Assembly: GCA_963844655.1 (NCBI GenBank) | Contig: CAWJPA010000009.1 | Location: 761,193 to 825,192, forward strand | Direction of reading: 5' to 3' | DNA length: 64,000 nt | Source: JASHPR01 sp963844655 | Lineage (GTDB): Bacteria > Actinomycetota > Actinomycetes > Streptosporangiales > Streptosporangiaceae | Shown here: in pieces, positions 57,006 through 64,000 of the stretch | How the letters are laid out: the number at the start of each line of letters is the position of its first letter | Numbering within the stretch: the stretch's first letter is position 1 | Position numbers and translations under genes: made by a program | Notes under the pieces: generated by a model | What the model was told of the DNA's origin: nothing | Seen by the model: the letters and a program-made list of their open reading frames with translations, nothing else | The model's database searches: none

Positions 57006-58403
57006 TTAGTGCGGCCGGGTGTCGCGGACCCAGGCCTGGGCGCCCATCTGGACCGCTTCCCAGGGGCTGCCAAGCGGCGGGGTGTAGGACAGGTCCAGGT
57101 CGCTGAGGCCGTCCACGGTCATGTGGTGAAAGATGGCGGTGGCGGCGATGTCGATGCGCTTGGCGATCTCGGCGTGCCGGTGGCCGAACAGCTGCAGGCC
57201 CAGCAGCCGCCCGGTGGCGCGGTCGCCGGTGACGCGCATGGCGATGCGGTGGCTGCCGGGGTAGTAGGCCTTGTGATCATCGGTCTCAAAGCTCACGGTG
57301 AGCGGATCGAACCCGGCCGTGATGGCTTCGTGGTCGCGCAGCCCGGTCCGGGCGGCGGCCTGGTCGAAGATCTTGACCACCTGGGTGCCGAGGCTGCCGG
57401 CGAACTCGCGGTTCCCGCCGACCGCGTTCTCGCCGGCGACCCGGCCTTGTTTGTGGGCGGTGGTGCCCAGGGGCAGGTAGGTCTGGCCGAGCAGCCGGTG
57501 GTGGGTGATGACGCAGTCCCCGGCGGCGAACACATCGGGCAGGTTGGTCCGCATCCCGGTGTCGACCGCGATCGCGCCCTTGACGCCGAGGCTGGCCCCG
57601 GCGTCGGCGGCGAGTGTGGTTTCGGGGCGGACGCCGGCGACGACCAGGACCAGGTCGGCGCAGCTGGCCACGCCGGCGCCGTCGGCCGTGGCGGCCTGGA
57701 CCTCGAGCCGCCCGGCCTGGCCGGGTGCGGCCCGGCTGATCTTCCGGACGGTGGTGCCGGTCAGGACCTCGACGCCGTGGGCGGCGAGTTCGGCGTGCAC
57801 GTGCGCGCCGAGCTGAGGATCGACCGTCGGCAGGACCTCGGGTAGCTGTTCCATCTGGGTGACCGCCAGCCCGCGGACGGTGAGGGCGTCGGCCATTTCC
57901 AGGCCGATGTACCCGGCCCCTACGATCACGGCTGTCTTCGGTGAGGTCTCGGTGAGGGTGCGCATGACGGCGAAGGTGTCGTCCATCGAATGCAGCAGGT
58001 GCACCCCGTCGGCCGGGCCGAGCGCGTGCGGTCCGGTCAGGCCGTCGATGGGCGGGCGGACCGGGACCGCGCCGGTGCCGACGATCAGCTTGTCGTAGCT
58101 GAGCAGTTCCTCCCTGCCTCTGGCGTCGGTGACCAGGAGCTTGCCGGCGGGAACGTCGATGCGCCGGGCGGTGGTGTCCAGCCGCAGTCCCATCCCGGCC
58201 GCTTCCAGGTCGGCGATGGTCCGGTGGGCCAGGTTGCGCCAGTGGGTGACCTCGCCCGAGACGTAGTAGGGGATGCCGCAGATGGAGAAGTTTGGGTAGG
58301 CGTCGGCCACCACCACGGTGACATTCGCGCCCGGGTCCAGTTCCCGGGCCCGCAGCGCGGCGCTGATGCCCGCGTCGCTGCCGCCGATCATGACCAGGTG
58401 CAT
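57006..58403 (-). CDS. CoA-disulfide-reductase-like FAD oxidoreductase
   Basis: A 465-residue flavoprotein of the pyridine nucleotide-disulfide family. FAD site VMIGGSDAGISAALRARE, single active Cys42 in NFSICGIPYYVSG (the CoADR/NADH-oxidase type, not CxxxxC), GTGAVPVRPP, NAD site IVGAGYIGLEMADAL, and FAAGDCV. The C-terminal dimerisation domain is present. It may reduce a disulfide or thiol-bound arsenical, or recycle thiols for arsenate reduction. It sits between the aquaglyceroporin and pstS with gaps of 23 and 29 bases. Confidence 0.88.
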   Translation of the reverse strand: MHLVMIGGSDAGISAALRARELDPGANVTVVVADAYPNFSICGIPYYVSGEVTHWRNLAHRTIADLEAAGMGLRLDTTARRIDVPAGKLLVTDARGREELLSYDKLIVGTGAVPVRPPIDGLTGPHALGPADGVHLLHSMDDTFAVMRTLTETSPKTAVIVGAGYIGLEMADALTVRGLAVTQMEQLPEVLPTVDPQLGAHVHAELAAHGVEVLTGTTVRKISRAAPGQAGRLEVQAATADGAGVASCADLVLVVAGVRPETTLAADAGASLGVKGAIAVDTGMRTNLPDVFAAGDCVITHHRLLGQTYLPLGTTAHKQGRVAGENAVGGNREFAGSLGTQVVKIFDQAAARTGLRDHEAITAGFDPLTVSFETDDHKAYYPGSHRIAMRVTGDRATGRLLGLQLFGHRHAEIAKRIDIAATAIFHHMTVDGLSDLDLSYTPPLGSPWEAVQMGAQAWVRDTRPH

Positions 58404-58426
58404 GGCAGGGCTCCCCTCAAGGCGGG

Positions 58427-59224
58427 CTAATCGCCGGGCTGGCTGGCGCCGGGCGGCCGGGCCGCCGCCGGGGCGGCGCCGTCACGGGCGGCCTGGCCGG
58501 GTGCGGGTCCGGCCTGATCGTGGTGGGGGACGATGATGTCGGCGGCCTGAGCCGCGGTGATCCGCGGATACAGCACGCGGATGACCACCCACGCGGCCGC
58601 GCCGCCGATGATCTGGGCGGCGATGAACGCGGGCGCCGAGGCCGGCGCGATCCCGGCGAAGGTGTCAGAAAACATCCGGCCGATAGTGATGGCGGGGTTG
58701 GCGAAGCTGGTGGAGGACGTGAAGAAATAGGCGGCGCCAATATAGGCGCCCACGGCGGCCGCGGCGGTCTGGGCGCGGCCGGACCGGGCCAGCGCGAAGA
58801 TGACCAGGATCAGCCCGGCGGTGGCGATGATCTCTGACAGGAAGTGGGCCGGGGTGGCCCGGTCCTTGGCTGAGATGCTCACCGCGGGCAGGGCGAACAT
58901 CAGGTTCGCCGCCACCGCCCCGGCGATGCACCCGGCCACCTGCACCGGCAGATAGACGGCTGCTTCCCGCCAGCGCAGCCCGCCGAACGCGGCGTCCACG
59001 AACGACACCACGGGGTTGAAATGCGCGCCCGATACCGGGCCGAACATCAAGATGATCGCGAACAGCCCGGCTGCGGTGGCCGCGGCGTTCTCCAGCAGTT
59101 CCAGGCCCGTCTGGCCCGGGGATAGGCGCTGCGCGGCGATGCCGGAGCCGATCACGATGGCGGCCAGGAACGCGCTGCCCAGCAACTCGGCTACTAGCCG
59201 CCGCCACAACACCACCTGGTTCAC
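58427..59224 (-). CDS. Aquaglyceroporin, arsenic-island (AqpS-like) type
   Basis: A 265-residue MIP channel with six membrane helices and two half-helix motifs: NPV at Asn70 (SGAHFNPVVSF) and NPA at Asn175 (TSFANPAITIGRMF). The residue after the second motif, where classical channels have the selectivity Arg, is Ile178, which should widen the pore. Members next to arsC let arsenite leave the cell down its gradient. GTG at 59224. It is divergent from the arsR-arsC fusion 46 bases away and leads the operon with the flavoprotein and pstS. A Pro/Ala-rich tail follows the last helix. Confidence 0.88.
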   Translation of the reverse strand: MNQVVLWRRLVAELLGSAFLAAIVIGSGIAAQRLSPGQTGLELLENAAATAAGLFAIILMFGPVSGAHFNPVVSFVDAAFGGLRWREAAVYLPVQVAGCIAGAVAANLMFALPAVSISAKDRATPAHFLSEIIATAGLILVIFALARSGRAQTAAAAVGAYIGAAYFFTSSTSFANPAITIGRMFSDTFAGIAPASAPAFIAAQIIGGAAAWVVIRVLYPRITAAQAADIIVPHHDQAGPAPGQAARDGAAPAAARPPGASQPGD

Positions 59225-59230
59225 GGCCCC

Positions 59231-59272
59231 ATCTTGACGCCCGCCAGTTAGCTCAGTCAAGATTGAGTCAAT
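59231..59272. promoter_or_regulatory. Operator between aquaglyceroporin and arsR-arsC
   Basis: The 46-base divergent gap contains ATCTTGAC (59231-59238) and its inverse GTCAAGAT (59256-59263), and a TTGAGTCAA dyad (59264-59272) overlapping the ATG of arsR-arsC. AT-rich TTGA/TCAA half-sites suit an ArsR-type repressor that would control both directions. Binding is inferred. Confidence 0.7.
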
Positions 59273-59948
59273 GAATACTGAGCAAGATTTGAATGTGGTC
59301 GCGCGGGCTGCGGTGCACGCGGCGCTGGCTGACCCGGCGCGGCTGCAGATCATCGACACCCTCGGCGCCGGCGACACCTCCCCCTCAGAGCTGGCCGCGA
59401 TGCTCGCGATGAGCTCGAACCTGCTCGCCCACCACCTGCACGTGCTGGACCAGGCCGGGCTCATCACCCGCCGCCGCTCCGACGGCGACCGCCGCCGCAC
59501 CTACCTCCAGCTCATCCCCGGCGCGCTGGAGACACTGACCCGCCCGGCGGCCCGCACCGCCCAGCGCGTGCTGTTCGTGTGCACGGCTAACTCGGCCCGC
59601 TCCCACCTGGCCGCTGCGCTGTGGCGCCGCGCCAGCCCCCTGCCCGCCGCCTCGGCCGGCACCCACCCCGCCCCCCACATCGAACCCGGCGCCCTCGCCG
59701 CCGCCCGCCGCCACCACCTGCCCATGCGCCGCCTGCGCCCCCGCCACATCAGCGACGTCCGCCACGACGGCGACCTGGTCATCACCGTCTGCGACCTCGC
59801 CCACGAAGAACTCGGCCACCAGGCCACCGTGCACTGGTCAGTCCCCGACCCGGTACCCGTCGGCGACCCCGCCAGCTTCGACCAGGCACTCACCGAACTC
59901 AGCCACCGCGTCGAACGCCTCGCCCCCCGCCTCGCCGCAACCTCCTGA
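59271..59948 (+). CDS. ArsR-ArsC fusion: repressor plus arsenate reductase
   Basis: A 225-residue fusion. The N-terminal ArsR winged helix (HAALADPARLQIIDTLGAGDTSPSELAAMLAMSSNLLAHHLHVLDQAGLITRRRSDGDRRRTYLQL) has no cysteine. The C-terminal low-molecular-weight phosphatase-type ArsC starts near residue 97: VLFVCTANSARS with Cys104 and Arg110 (CX5R), Cys174 in VITVCDLAHEE, and the acid loop HWSVPDPVP. It should reduce arsenate to arsenite and could repress the divergent aquaglyceroporin operon. Sensing would have to use the catalytic half, as the usual ArsR cysteines are missing. Confidence 0.9.
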   Translation: MNTEQDLNVVARAAVHAALADPARLQIIDTLGAGDTSPSELAAMLAMSSNLLAHHLHVLDQAGLITRRRSDGDRRRTYLQLIPGALETLTRPAARTAQRVLFVCTANSARSHLAAALWRRASPLPAASAGTHPAPHIEPGALAAARRHHLPMRRLRPRHISDVRHDGDLVITVCDLAHEELGHQATVHWSVPDPVPVGDPASFDQALTELSHRVERLAPRLAATS

Positions 59949-60031
59949 ACTCTGCCCGGCCCCGGGCATGGCCGCGCACAGGGCCGGCACAAGCACCACG
60001 CCGATTACCGGCCTAGCGCTCTGCCGGGCTG

Positions 60032-60259
60032 CTAGCGGTAGGGGTCATCGCGGTGGCCCAGAAGCCTGCGTATTTGCTGGTGCCGCGGTGACCACCAGCT
60101 CTCGCCGCAACGGGGAACGTTGCAGCTGACCTTGAAGTGGCCACCGCGTGCCGCCTGGGCGGCGGGACAGTCGCACGGTTCCCAGGTGATCGTGACCGTG
60201 CCAGGCAGCCAGGGATGGTGACTCCGGCACTCCGCAGGCCAGGATGCCGCCACAGCCAT
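60032..60259 (-). CDS. Small Cys-rich protein, possibly from a mobile element
   Basis: A 75-residue frame: MAVAASWPAECRSHHPWLPG, then TVTITWEPCDCPAAQAARGGHFKVSC, NVPRCGESWWSPRHQ. The CDC, C and C plus His spacing looks like a zinc-binding fold I have seen in small proteins of actinomycete mobile regions. The start is uncertain. It lies in the 440-base gap between the arsR-arsC fusion and arsO; I see nothing else in that gap. Confidence 0.45.
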   Translation of the reverse strand: MAVAASWPAECRSHHPWLPGTVTITWEPCDCPAAQAARGGHFKVSCNVPRCGESWWSPRHQQIRRLLGHRDDPYR

Positions 60260-60388
60260 CCAGCTAGTAGAACACAATATCGAATTACTAGGCAGGGCAA
60301 CGGGTCTCAAGATGGGCGCCCCCAGCACCGTCAGCCGCTCCGCTGGTGCGGAGAGGGCAGGAGTCTCGGCGTCCGGCGGCTTTGCTTG

Positions 60389-61468
60389 CTACAGGCCGAC
60401 GGCGGCCGGGGCATTGCGCACGTGAGCGGCCAGCGGGGCGATCACGTGCTCGGCGTCGCGGTGCACGCCGCGCAGGGTGTTGGAGGAAAACGACCGCTGG
60501 AACTCCAGCCCGACGTAGACCAGGCCGGGATGAGTGGCCGAGATCCCGCCGCTGTGCAGCGGCATGCCGTCGCCGTCCAGCGCGCCCAGCGGGCTGAGGT
60601 AGTCCAGATGGGGACGGTAGCCGGTGGCGAACACGACGGTGTCTACCTGCTCGCGGGTTCCGTCCGGCCAGACGACGCCGTCGGTGCCAAACGCGGTGAA
60701 CATCGGGCGGCGGCGCAGCTGGCCGGTGTCCAGGGCGTGACGGTACTTGCCGGTGTCGATCACCCAGCGGCCGGGCAGGTAGCGGCTGAGCCACTGCGGC
60801 GGGAGCAGGTCAAAGCCGGTGGTCACCAGCCAGTGGTGCAGGTCCTGGCCGCCGCGTCTCTGCGGGTGGAAGTTGACCGGGTGGCGGGTGGCCAGGGTCG
60901 TCTCGGCGACCTGGGCCAGTTCGCAGCCGACCTGGACCGCGGAGTTGCCCGCACCGACCACGATGACGCGCTCGCCGGCGTGCTGGTGGGGGCTGCGGTA
61001 GCCGGCCACGTGCAGCAGCCGCCCGGTGAAGCGGTCCTGGCCGGGCAGGACCGGCGTGTAGGGGTGGCCGAACGAGCCGGTCGCGGCCACGACACCCGCC
61101 GCAGGGAAACTTTCCCCGGTCGCGGTGTGTACTAGGAACCCGGCCCGCCCGCCGGCCTCGACCGCCGTCACCGGGGTGCTGGTGCGGATGTCGGCGCCGA
61201 GGCTGGAGGCGTAGCGGCACAGGTAGCTGACCACCTCGTCGCGGTGCGGGTAGTGGCCCGGATCGCCGGGGAACTCCAGCCCGGGCATGGCGCTGTAGGC
61301 GGCCGGGGAGAACAGGGCCAGGCTGTCGTAGTAACGCGGCCACGATCCGGCCGGCTCCGGGCCCGCCTCTAGCACCACCGGGCTGATGCCGTGGGCCTGC
61401 AGGGCGCGGGCGGCGGCCAGGCCGGACTGGCCCGCGCCGATGACAACGACATCACCCACCGATGCCAT
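60389..61468 (-). CDS. arsO: Flavin-dependent monooxygenase, ArsO-like
   Basis: A 359-residue FAD/NADPH enzyme: VVVIGAGQSGLAAARALQ (FAD), GSWPRYYDSLALFSP, VIVVGAGNSAVQVGCELA (NADPH) and VFATGYRPHLDYL. This is the group encoded beside arsenic genes as ArsO in actinobacteria, proposed to oxidise organoarsenicals; its reaction is not settled. ATG at 61468 behind GGAGGGAGCG. It follows arsI by 50 bases on the same strand, so the two are co-transcribed from the shared operator region. Confidence 0.82.
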   Translation of the reverse strand: MASVGDVVVIGAGQSGLAAARALQAHGISPVVLEAGPEPAGSWPRYYDSLALFSPAAYSAMPGLEFPGDPGHYPHRDEVVSYLCRYASSLGADIRTSTPVTAVEAGGRAGFLVHTATGESFPAAGVVAATGSFGHPYTPVLPGQDRFTGRLLHVAGYRSPHQHAGERVIVVGAGNSAVQVGCELAQVAETTLATRHPVNFHPQRRGGQDLHHWLVTTGFDLLPPQWLSRYLPGRWVIDTGKYRHALDTGQLRRRPMFTAFGTDGVVWPDGTREQVDTVVFATGYRPHLDYLSPLGALDGDGMPLHSGGISATHPGLVYVGLEFQRSFSSNTLRGVHRDAEHVIAPLAAHVRNAPAAVGL

Positions 61469-61518
61469 GGGATCGCTCCCTCCAAACGGTATGCCGGTGC
61501 AGCAGCCCGGCGGGATCG

Positions 61519-62049
61519 CTAGCAGCACGCCCCGGCAGCAGCGGCTGATTCCTCCGCCTGGCTGGTGCCGCAGCACTGCGAGGGCGCAGCATCCCCAGCG
61601 GCCGTGGTGGCGTGAGTGTCGTCGAGTTCGGCGGTGGTTGCGTCCCAGCCCTGGCTGCCTTCCTGCCCCCAGAACGTCGGGCTGTCATCCAGGACCGTGT
61701 AGATCTCCCACCGCTCGCCGTTGGGCGCGCCCTTAACCCAGAACTTGTCCTGCCGGGCATAGCAGCAGGTGGTGTCCCGCTCCTCGACGGCGGCCAGGCC
61801 CGCCTCGGCCAGCCGGGCCTGCTCGGCCTCCACGGCGTCGGTATCGGTGACCTCGACACCGAGGTGGTTGAGGCTGCCGCCCTGGCCAGGGTTCTCCAGC
61901 AGCACCAGTTTCAGCGGCGGCTCGGCGATGGCGAAGTTGGCGTAGCCGGGCTTCACCTTGGCTGGCTGGGTGGCGAACAGCTTGCTGTAGAAGGCGATGG
62001 ACTCGCCCAGGTCATCGACGTTGAGCGCGAGCTGGATGCGACCGGGCAC
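61519..62049 (-). CDS. arsI: C-As lyase ArsI (ArsI/CadI family dioxygenase)
   Basis: A 176-residue VOC-fold non-heme iron enzyme that demethylates trivalent organoarsenicals. Metal ligands fit Gln6 (RIQLALN), His62 (NHLGVEV) and Glu115 (WEIYTVL), and the substrate-binding vicinal pair is Cys95-Cys96 in DTTCCYARQDKFWV. GTG at 62049 is set by GGAGG five bases upstream. The last 30 residues carry two more Cys pairs (SQCCG and GACC). It is divergent from an ArsR across the conserved operator. Confidence 0.9.
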   Translation of the reverse strand: MPGRIQLALNVDDLGESIAFYSKLFATQPAKVKPGYANFAIAEPPLKLVLLENPGQGGSLNHLGVEVTDTDAVEAEQARLAEAGLAAVEERDTTCCYARQDKFWVKGAPNGERWEIYTVLDDSPTFWGQEGSQGWDATTAELDDTHATTAAGDAAPSQCCGTSQAEESAAAAGACC

Positions 62050-62060
62050 CGGGACCTCCA

Positions 62061-62126
62061 AGATATAGATGACTATCGATGTCTGTTCTGCCGCCGAGCT
62101 TGCCAGAGACATTGATGGATGTCAAT
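62061..62126. promoter_or_regulatory. ArsR-type operator region, copy B
   Basis: AGATATAGATGACTATCGAT (62061-62080) is identical over 20 bases to the minus strand of 25315-25334. It lies just upstream of the arsI ribosome-binding site. The second dyad ATTGA-TGGATG-TCAAT (62111-62126) ends 8 bases before the arsR ATG. Together they would let one repressor control arsI-arsO and its own gene. Confidence 0.85.
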
Positions 62127-62134
62127 ATGTGCGT

Positions 62135-62494
62135 ATGCCGACGTCTCTGACCGTGCTGGATCCCGCGGGCGTGGCCGCGTGCTGCCCGCCGCTGTCGGCC
62201 GAGCCGCTGTCCCGGGCCCAGGCCGAGCAGGTCGCGCCGCTGCTGAAGGCGCTGGCCGAGCCGGTGCGGCTGCGGCTGATGTCCCTGATCGCCTCGCACC
62301 CGGGCGGCGAGGCCTGCGTCTGCGACCTGAACGGGGCCTTCGACCTGTCCCAGCCCACCATCAGCCACCACCTGAAAGTGCTGAACGAGGCCGGCCTGGT
62401 AGACCGCGACAAGCGCGGCGTGTGGGTCTACTACCGGGCCCGGACCGAGGCACTGGCCAGCCTCGGCACGCTGATCGGCGACCCGCGCGGCTAA
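62135..62494 (+). CDS. arsR: ArsR-family arsenite-type repressor
   Basis: A 119-residue repressor: VAPLLKALAEPVRLRLMSLIASHPGGEACVCDLNGAFDLSQPTISHHLKVLNEAGLVDRDKRGVWVYY. Cys16-Cys17 near the N-terminus plus Cys61/Cys63 in CVCDL match the Corynebacterium ArsR1 sensor layout. ATG at 62135. It is divergent from arsI-arsO and a close paralogue of the ArsR at 25 kb, with a matching operator. Confidence 0.92.
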   Translation: MPTSLTVLDPAGVAACCPPLSAEPLSRAQAEQVAPLLKALAEPVRLRLMSLIASHPGGEACVCDLNGAFDLSQPTISHHLKVLNEAGLVDRDKRGVWVYYRARTEALASLGTLIGDPRG

Positions 62495-62642
62495 CCGGGC
62501 ACCTTGCGGGGCCGCCGACACCTGGACTCTCCAGGCACGCTGGCCTGCCCGCCCCAGCGCCAGGTCCTTGCACGCCACATCGAGGCATCCGCTGCCCGGC
62601 CAGAGCGGCGACGGCGCTAACCGGGCTGGCAGGTTCGCGGCC

Positions 62643-63389
62643 CTACGGCTTGCCGGCTTTGATGATCGCGGAGTGCAGGCCTTCGCCGGCGTCGGTGGTG
62701 GCCGTGATGGTGATGGCGGTGAACCCGGTCGTGGCCAGCAGGTCCTGGTACTGGCGGCTGGTGAGCGTTCCGCTGACGCAGCCGACTCGCTGTTCGGCTT
62801 GTGCCCGCTGGCGGGTGTCGAGGCCTTCGTCAGCGATGACGTCGCTGACGCCCAGGCGGCCCAAGGGCCGCAGCACCCGGAAGGCCTCGGCGAGGACTTT
62901 GGCTTTGTCGGTGGACAGGCTGATGACGCAGTTGGAGATGACGACGTCTACGTGGGCGTCGGGCAGCGGGATGTCCTCGATGTGGCCGTGCAGGAACGTG
63001 GCGTTGGCGGCGTCGGCCTGGGCGGCGTTGTTCCGGGCCAGGGTGAGCATGTCGGGGCTGGCGTCGAGGCCGTACGCGGTCCCGGCCGGGCCGACGCGGC
63101 GGGCTGACAGCAGCACATCCAGGCCGCCGCCGGAACCCAGGTCCAGAACGGTTTCGCCCGGCCGCAGGTCGGCGACCGCGACCGGGTTACCGCACCCCAG
63201 GCTGGCCCGCAGCGCTCCGGGCGGGGCATCAGCGGTGCCGGTGTAGGCGGCGGCGCCGAAGCCGCCGTCGGTGAAGGCATCCGGGTCGCAGTCGACGGGG
63301 GTGCCGCCAGCCAGGGCCGTGCGGGCCAGGCCGGAGTAGCGGCTGACGACCGCCTCGGTGGATGATGCGGCAGCGTGGTCAGAAGCCAT
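62643..63389 (-). CDS. arsM: Arsenite S-adenosylmethionine methyltransferase
   Basis: A 248-residue methyltransferase. SAM site VLDLGSGGGLDVLLSARRVG. All conserved arsenite cysteines are present: Cys34 (VDCDPDA), Cys66 (SLGCGNP), Cys154 (ISNCVISL) and Cys204 (RVGCVSGTL), diagnostic for ArsM among class I methyltransferases. It methylates As(III) to mono-, di- and trimethyl forms. ATG at 63389 follows AGAAGGGAAC. It lies 14 bases after its arsR on the same strand. Confidence 0.93.
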   Translation of the reverse strand: MASDHAAASSTEAVVSRYSGLARTALAGGTPVDCDPDAFTDGGFGAAAYTGTADAPPGALRASLGCGNPVAVADLRPGETVLDLGSGGGLDVLLSARRVGPAGTAYGLDASPDMLTLARNNAAQADAANATFLHGHIEDIPLPDAHVDVVISNCVISLSTDKAKVLAEAFRVLRPLGRLGVSDVIADEGLDTRQRAQAEQRVGCVSGTLTSRQYQDLLATTGFTAITITATTDAGEGLHSAIIKAGKP

Positions 63390-63403
63390 GCTGGTGTTCC
63401 CTT

Positions 63404-63745
63404 CTAGCTGCGGCCCGCAGGAGCGGGCTGGACGGGGACCGGGCGGCCCATGACGACATCGGCGGCGGAGGGGAAGCACTCGACGCAGGCGTCATTGACC
63501 CGGTAATAGCTGGCGGTGCCCTTGTGCTCGGCCAGGACGAACCCGACCTCGGCCAGCACCTTGAGGTGAGCTGACACAGTGGACTGGCCCACCTGGACAG
63601 CGGCAACGATCTGGCCGACGGTCATCGGCACGCCCCGGCGGGCCAGCAGCGACACGATCTGGATCCGGGTGGCGTCGGAGAGGGCCTTGAACCAGGTCGC
63701 GTATTCGGCGGCGGTGGCCCGATCCAGTGGCCTGGCATCTTTCAT
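63404..63745 (-). CDS. arsR: ArsR-family repressor of arsM
   Basis: A 113-residue winged helix: ATWFKALSDATRIQIVSLLARRGVPMTVGQIVAAVQVGQSTVSAHLKVLAEVGFVLAEHKGTASYYRVND, followed by ACVECFPSAADVVM. Its cysteines are only C-terminal (CVEC), a different sensor geometry from the other ArsR proteins of this window. ATG at 63745 lies inside a perfect 9-bp inverted repeat. It heads the arsR-arsM operon. Confidence 0.9.
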   Translation of the reverse strand: MKDARPLDRATAAEYATWFKALSDATRIQIVSLLARRGVPMTVGQIVAAVQVGQSTVSAHLKVLAEVGFVLAEHKGTASYYRVNDACVECFPSAADVVMGRPVPVQPAPAGRS

Positions 63746-63769
63746 CGTTAATCGACGATAAACGATGAA
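63741..63769. promoter_or_regulatory. Operator over the arsR-arsM start
   Basis: TTCATCGTT (63741-63749) and AACGATGAA (63761-63769) are perfect inverted repeats with an 11-base centre containing a further ATCGACGAT element. The left arm includes the arsR ATG, so bound repressor would block both transcription and the start region. Confidence 0.8.
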
Positions 63770-64000
63770 GCCCAGGAATGGAAGCCCCTTCCCCAGGGAA
63801 GGAGACCGCCGGTGACCGAGCCCGGAACGGGCCGGGAATGTCGGCAGATTAGTCACGCAGAGATCACGCCATGTTGCGATGGTAAAGAGCTGTTGTGATT
63901 GGATCTTGGACCCGCTGGGTATCTCGAGATCGCTTAACTCCATAGTCAGGCTTCCCGGGCGCGGAATCCCAATGCCCGGGGAGTCTTTGTCGTCAGCCCC
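63770..64000. other. Right edge of the window, no gene seen
   Basis: These 231 bases hold no convincing coding frame. Near the end, CCCGGGC (63954-63960) and GCCCGGG (63974-63980) form a hairpin followed by GAGTCTTTGTC, which could be a terminator for a gene beyond or a promoter-proximal structure. The AT-richer stretch at 63840-63945 probably carries the promoter of arsR-arsM. Confidence 0.4.

Noticed and set aside
55396..64000. Complete integrative element with att sites
   Set aside because: No integrase, excisionase or second copy of the tRNA 3' end was found in the window, so only a boundary hypothesis is kept.

Overview
The window is very GC-rich, with the strong third-position G/C bias of a filamentous actinomycete. 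Much of its gene order matches the Streptomyces core as I know it: rho-rpmE-prfA-prmC-sua5-glycosyltransferase-atpIBEFHAGDC-DUF2550-cobalamin adenosyltransferase, then nucS, a FilP/Scy-type coiled-coil protein, mce/thiolase/meaB, and icmA. I infer a streptomycete-like or Streptosporangiales-like chromosome. The exact taxon cannot be read from the sequence.

Layout. 1-8 kb: end of pncB, a divergent TetR / DrrAB-type exporter cassette, pncA, an SDR, DUF3039, YqgE, a MarR regulator and a thioredoxin-TPR protein. 8.1-9.2 kb: a VapBC-type toxin-antitoxin pair whose toxin frame runs into icmA. 9-18 kb: a B12-linked acyl-CoA block (isobutyryl-CoA mutase large subunit, MeaB with a one-base frameshift, thiolase, methylmalonyl-CoA epimerase), interrupted by an ECF sigma factor with a membrane-anchored Asp-box partner, a MarR regulator, a degenerate ABC ATPase and DUF2127. 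18-26.5 kb: a coiled-coil cytoskeletal protein with eleven 11-residue repeats, small enzymes, a histidine kinase coupled to an FMN reductase, a metalloid-type ArsR with a divergent small Cys-pair protein, and the mismatch endonuclease NucS. 26.6-37 kb: accessory genes (hypothetical pair, XRE regulator, sigma factor, RibD-like deaminase, aldehyde dehydrogenase, decayed DUF2207, Gfo/Idh/MocA and GMC oxidoreductases). 36.7-55.5 kb: housekeeping core, with the complete ATP synthase operon behind a perfect Rex-type box, translation termination genes and rho, ending at tRNA-Arg(CCG).

Downstream of that tRNA, 55.8-63.8 kb is a dense arsenic island of three divergently controlled units. (i) An aquaglyceroporin, a CoA-disulfide-reductase-like flavoprotein and a PstS lipoprotein, divergent from an ArsR-ArsC fusion. 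(ii) An ArsI C-As lyase and an ArsO-like flavin monooxygenase, divergent from an ArsR. (iii) A further ArsR and the methyltransferase ArsM. No ArsB, Acr3 or ArsP pump is present in the window, so the sequence suggests arsenate reduction with channel-mediated arsenite exit plus a methylation/demethylation/oxidation cycle. A 20-bp sequence in the arsI/arsR promoter is repeated exactly in front of the ArsR at 25 kb, linking the two loci in one likely regulon.

Other points worth attention are tandem duplications that include stop codons at several gene ends, two long inverted repeats that look like dispersed elements, and several genes that are broken or have lost motifs.
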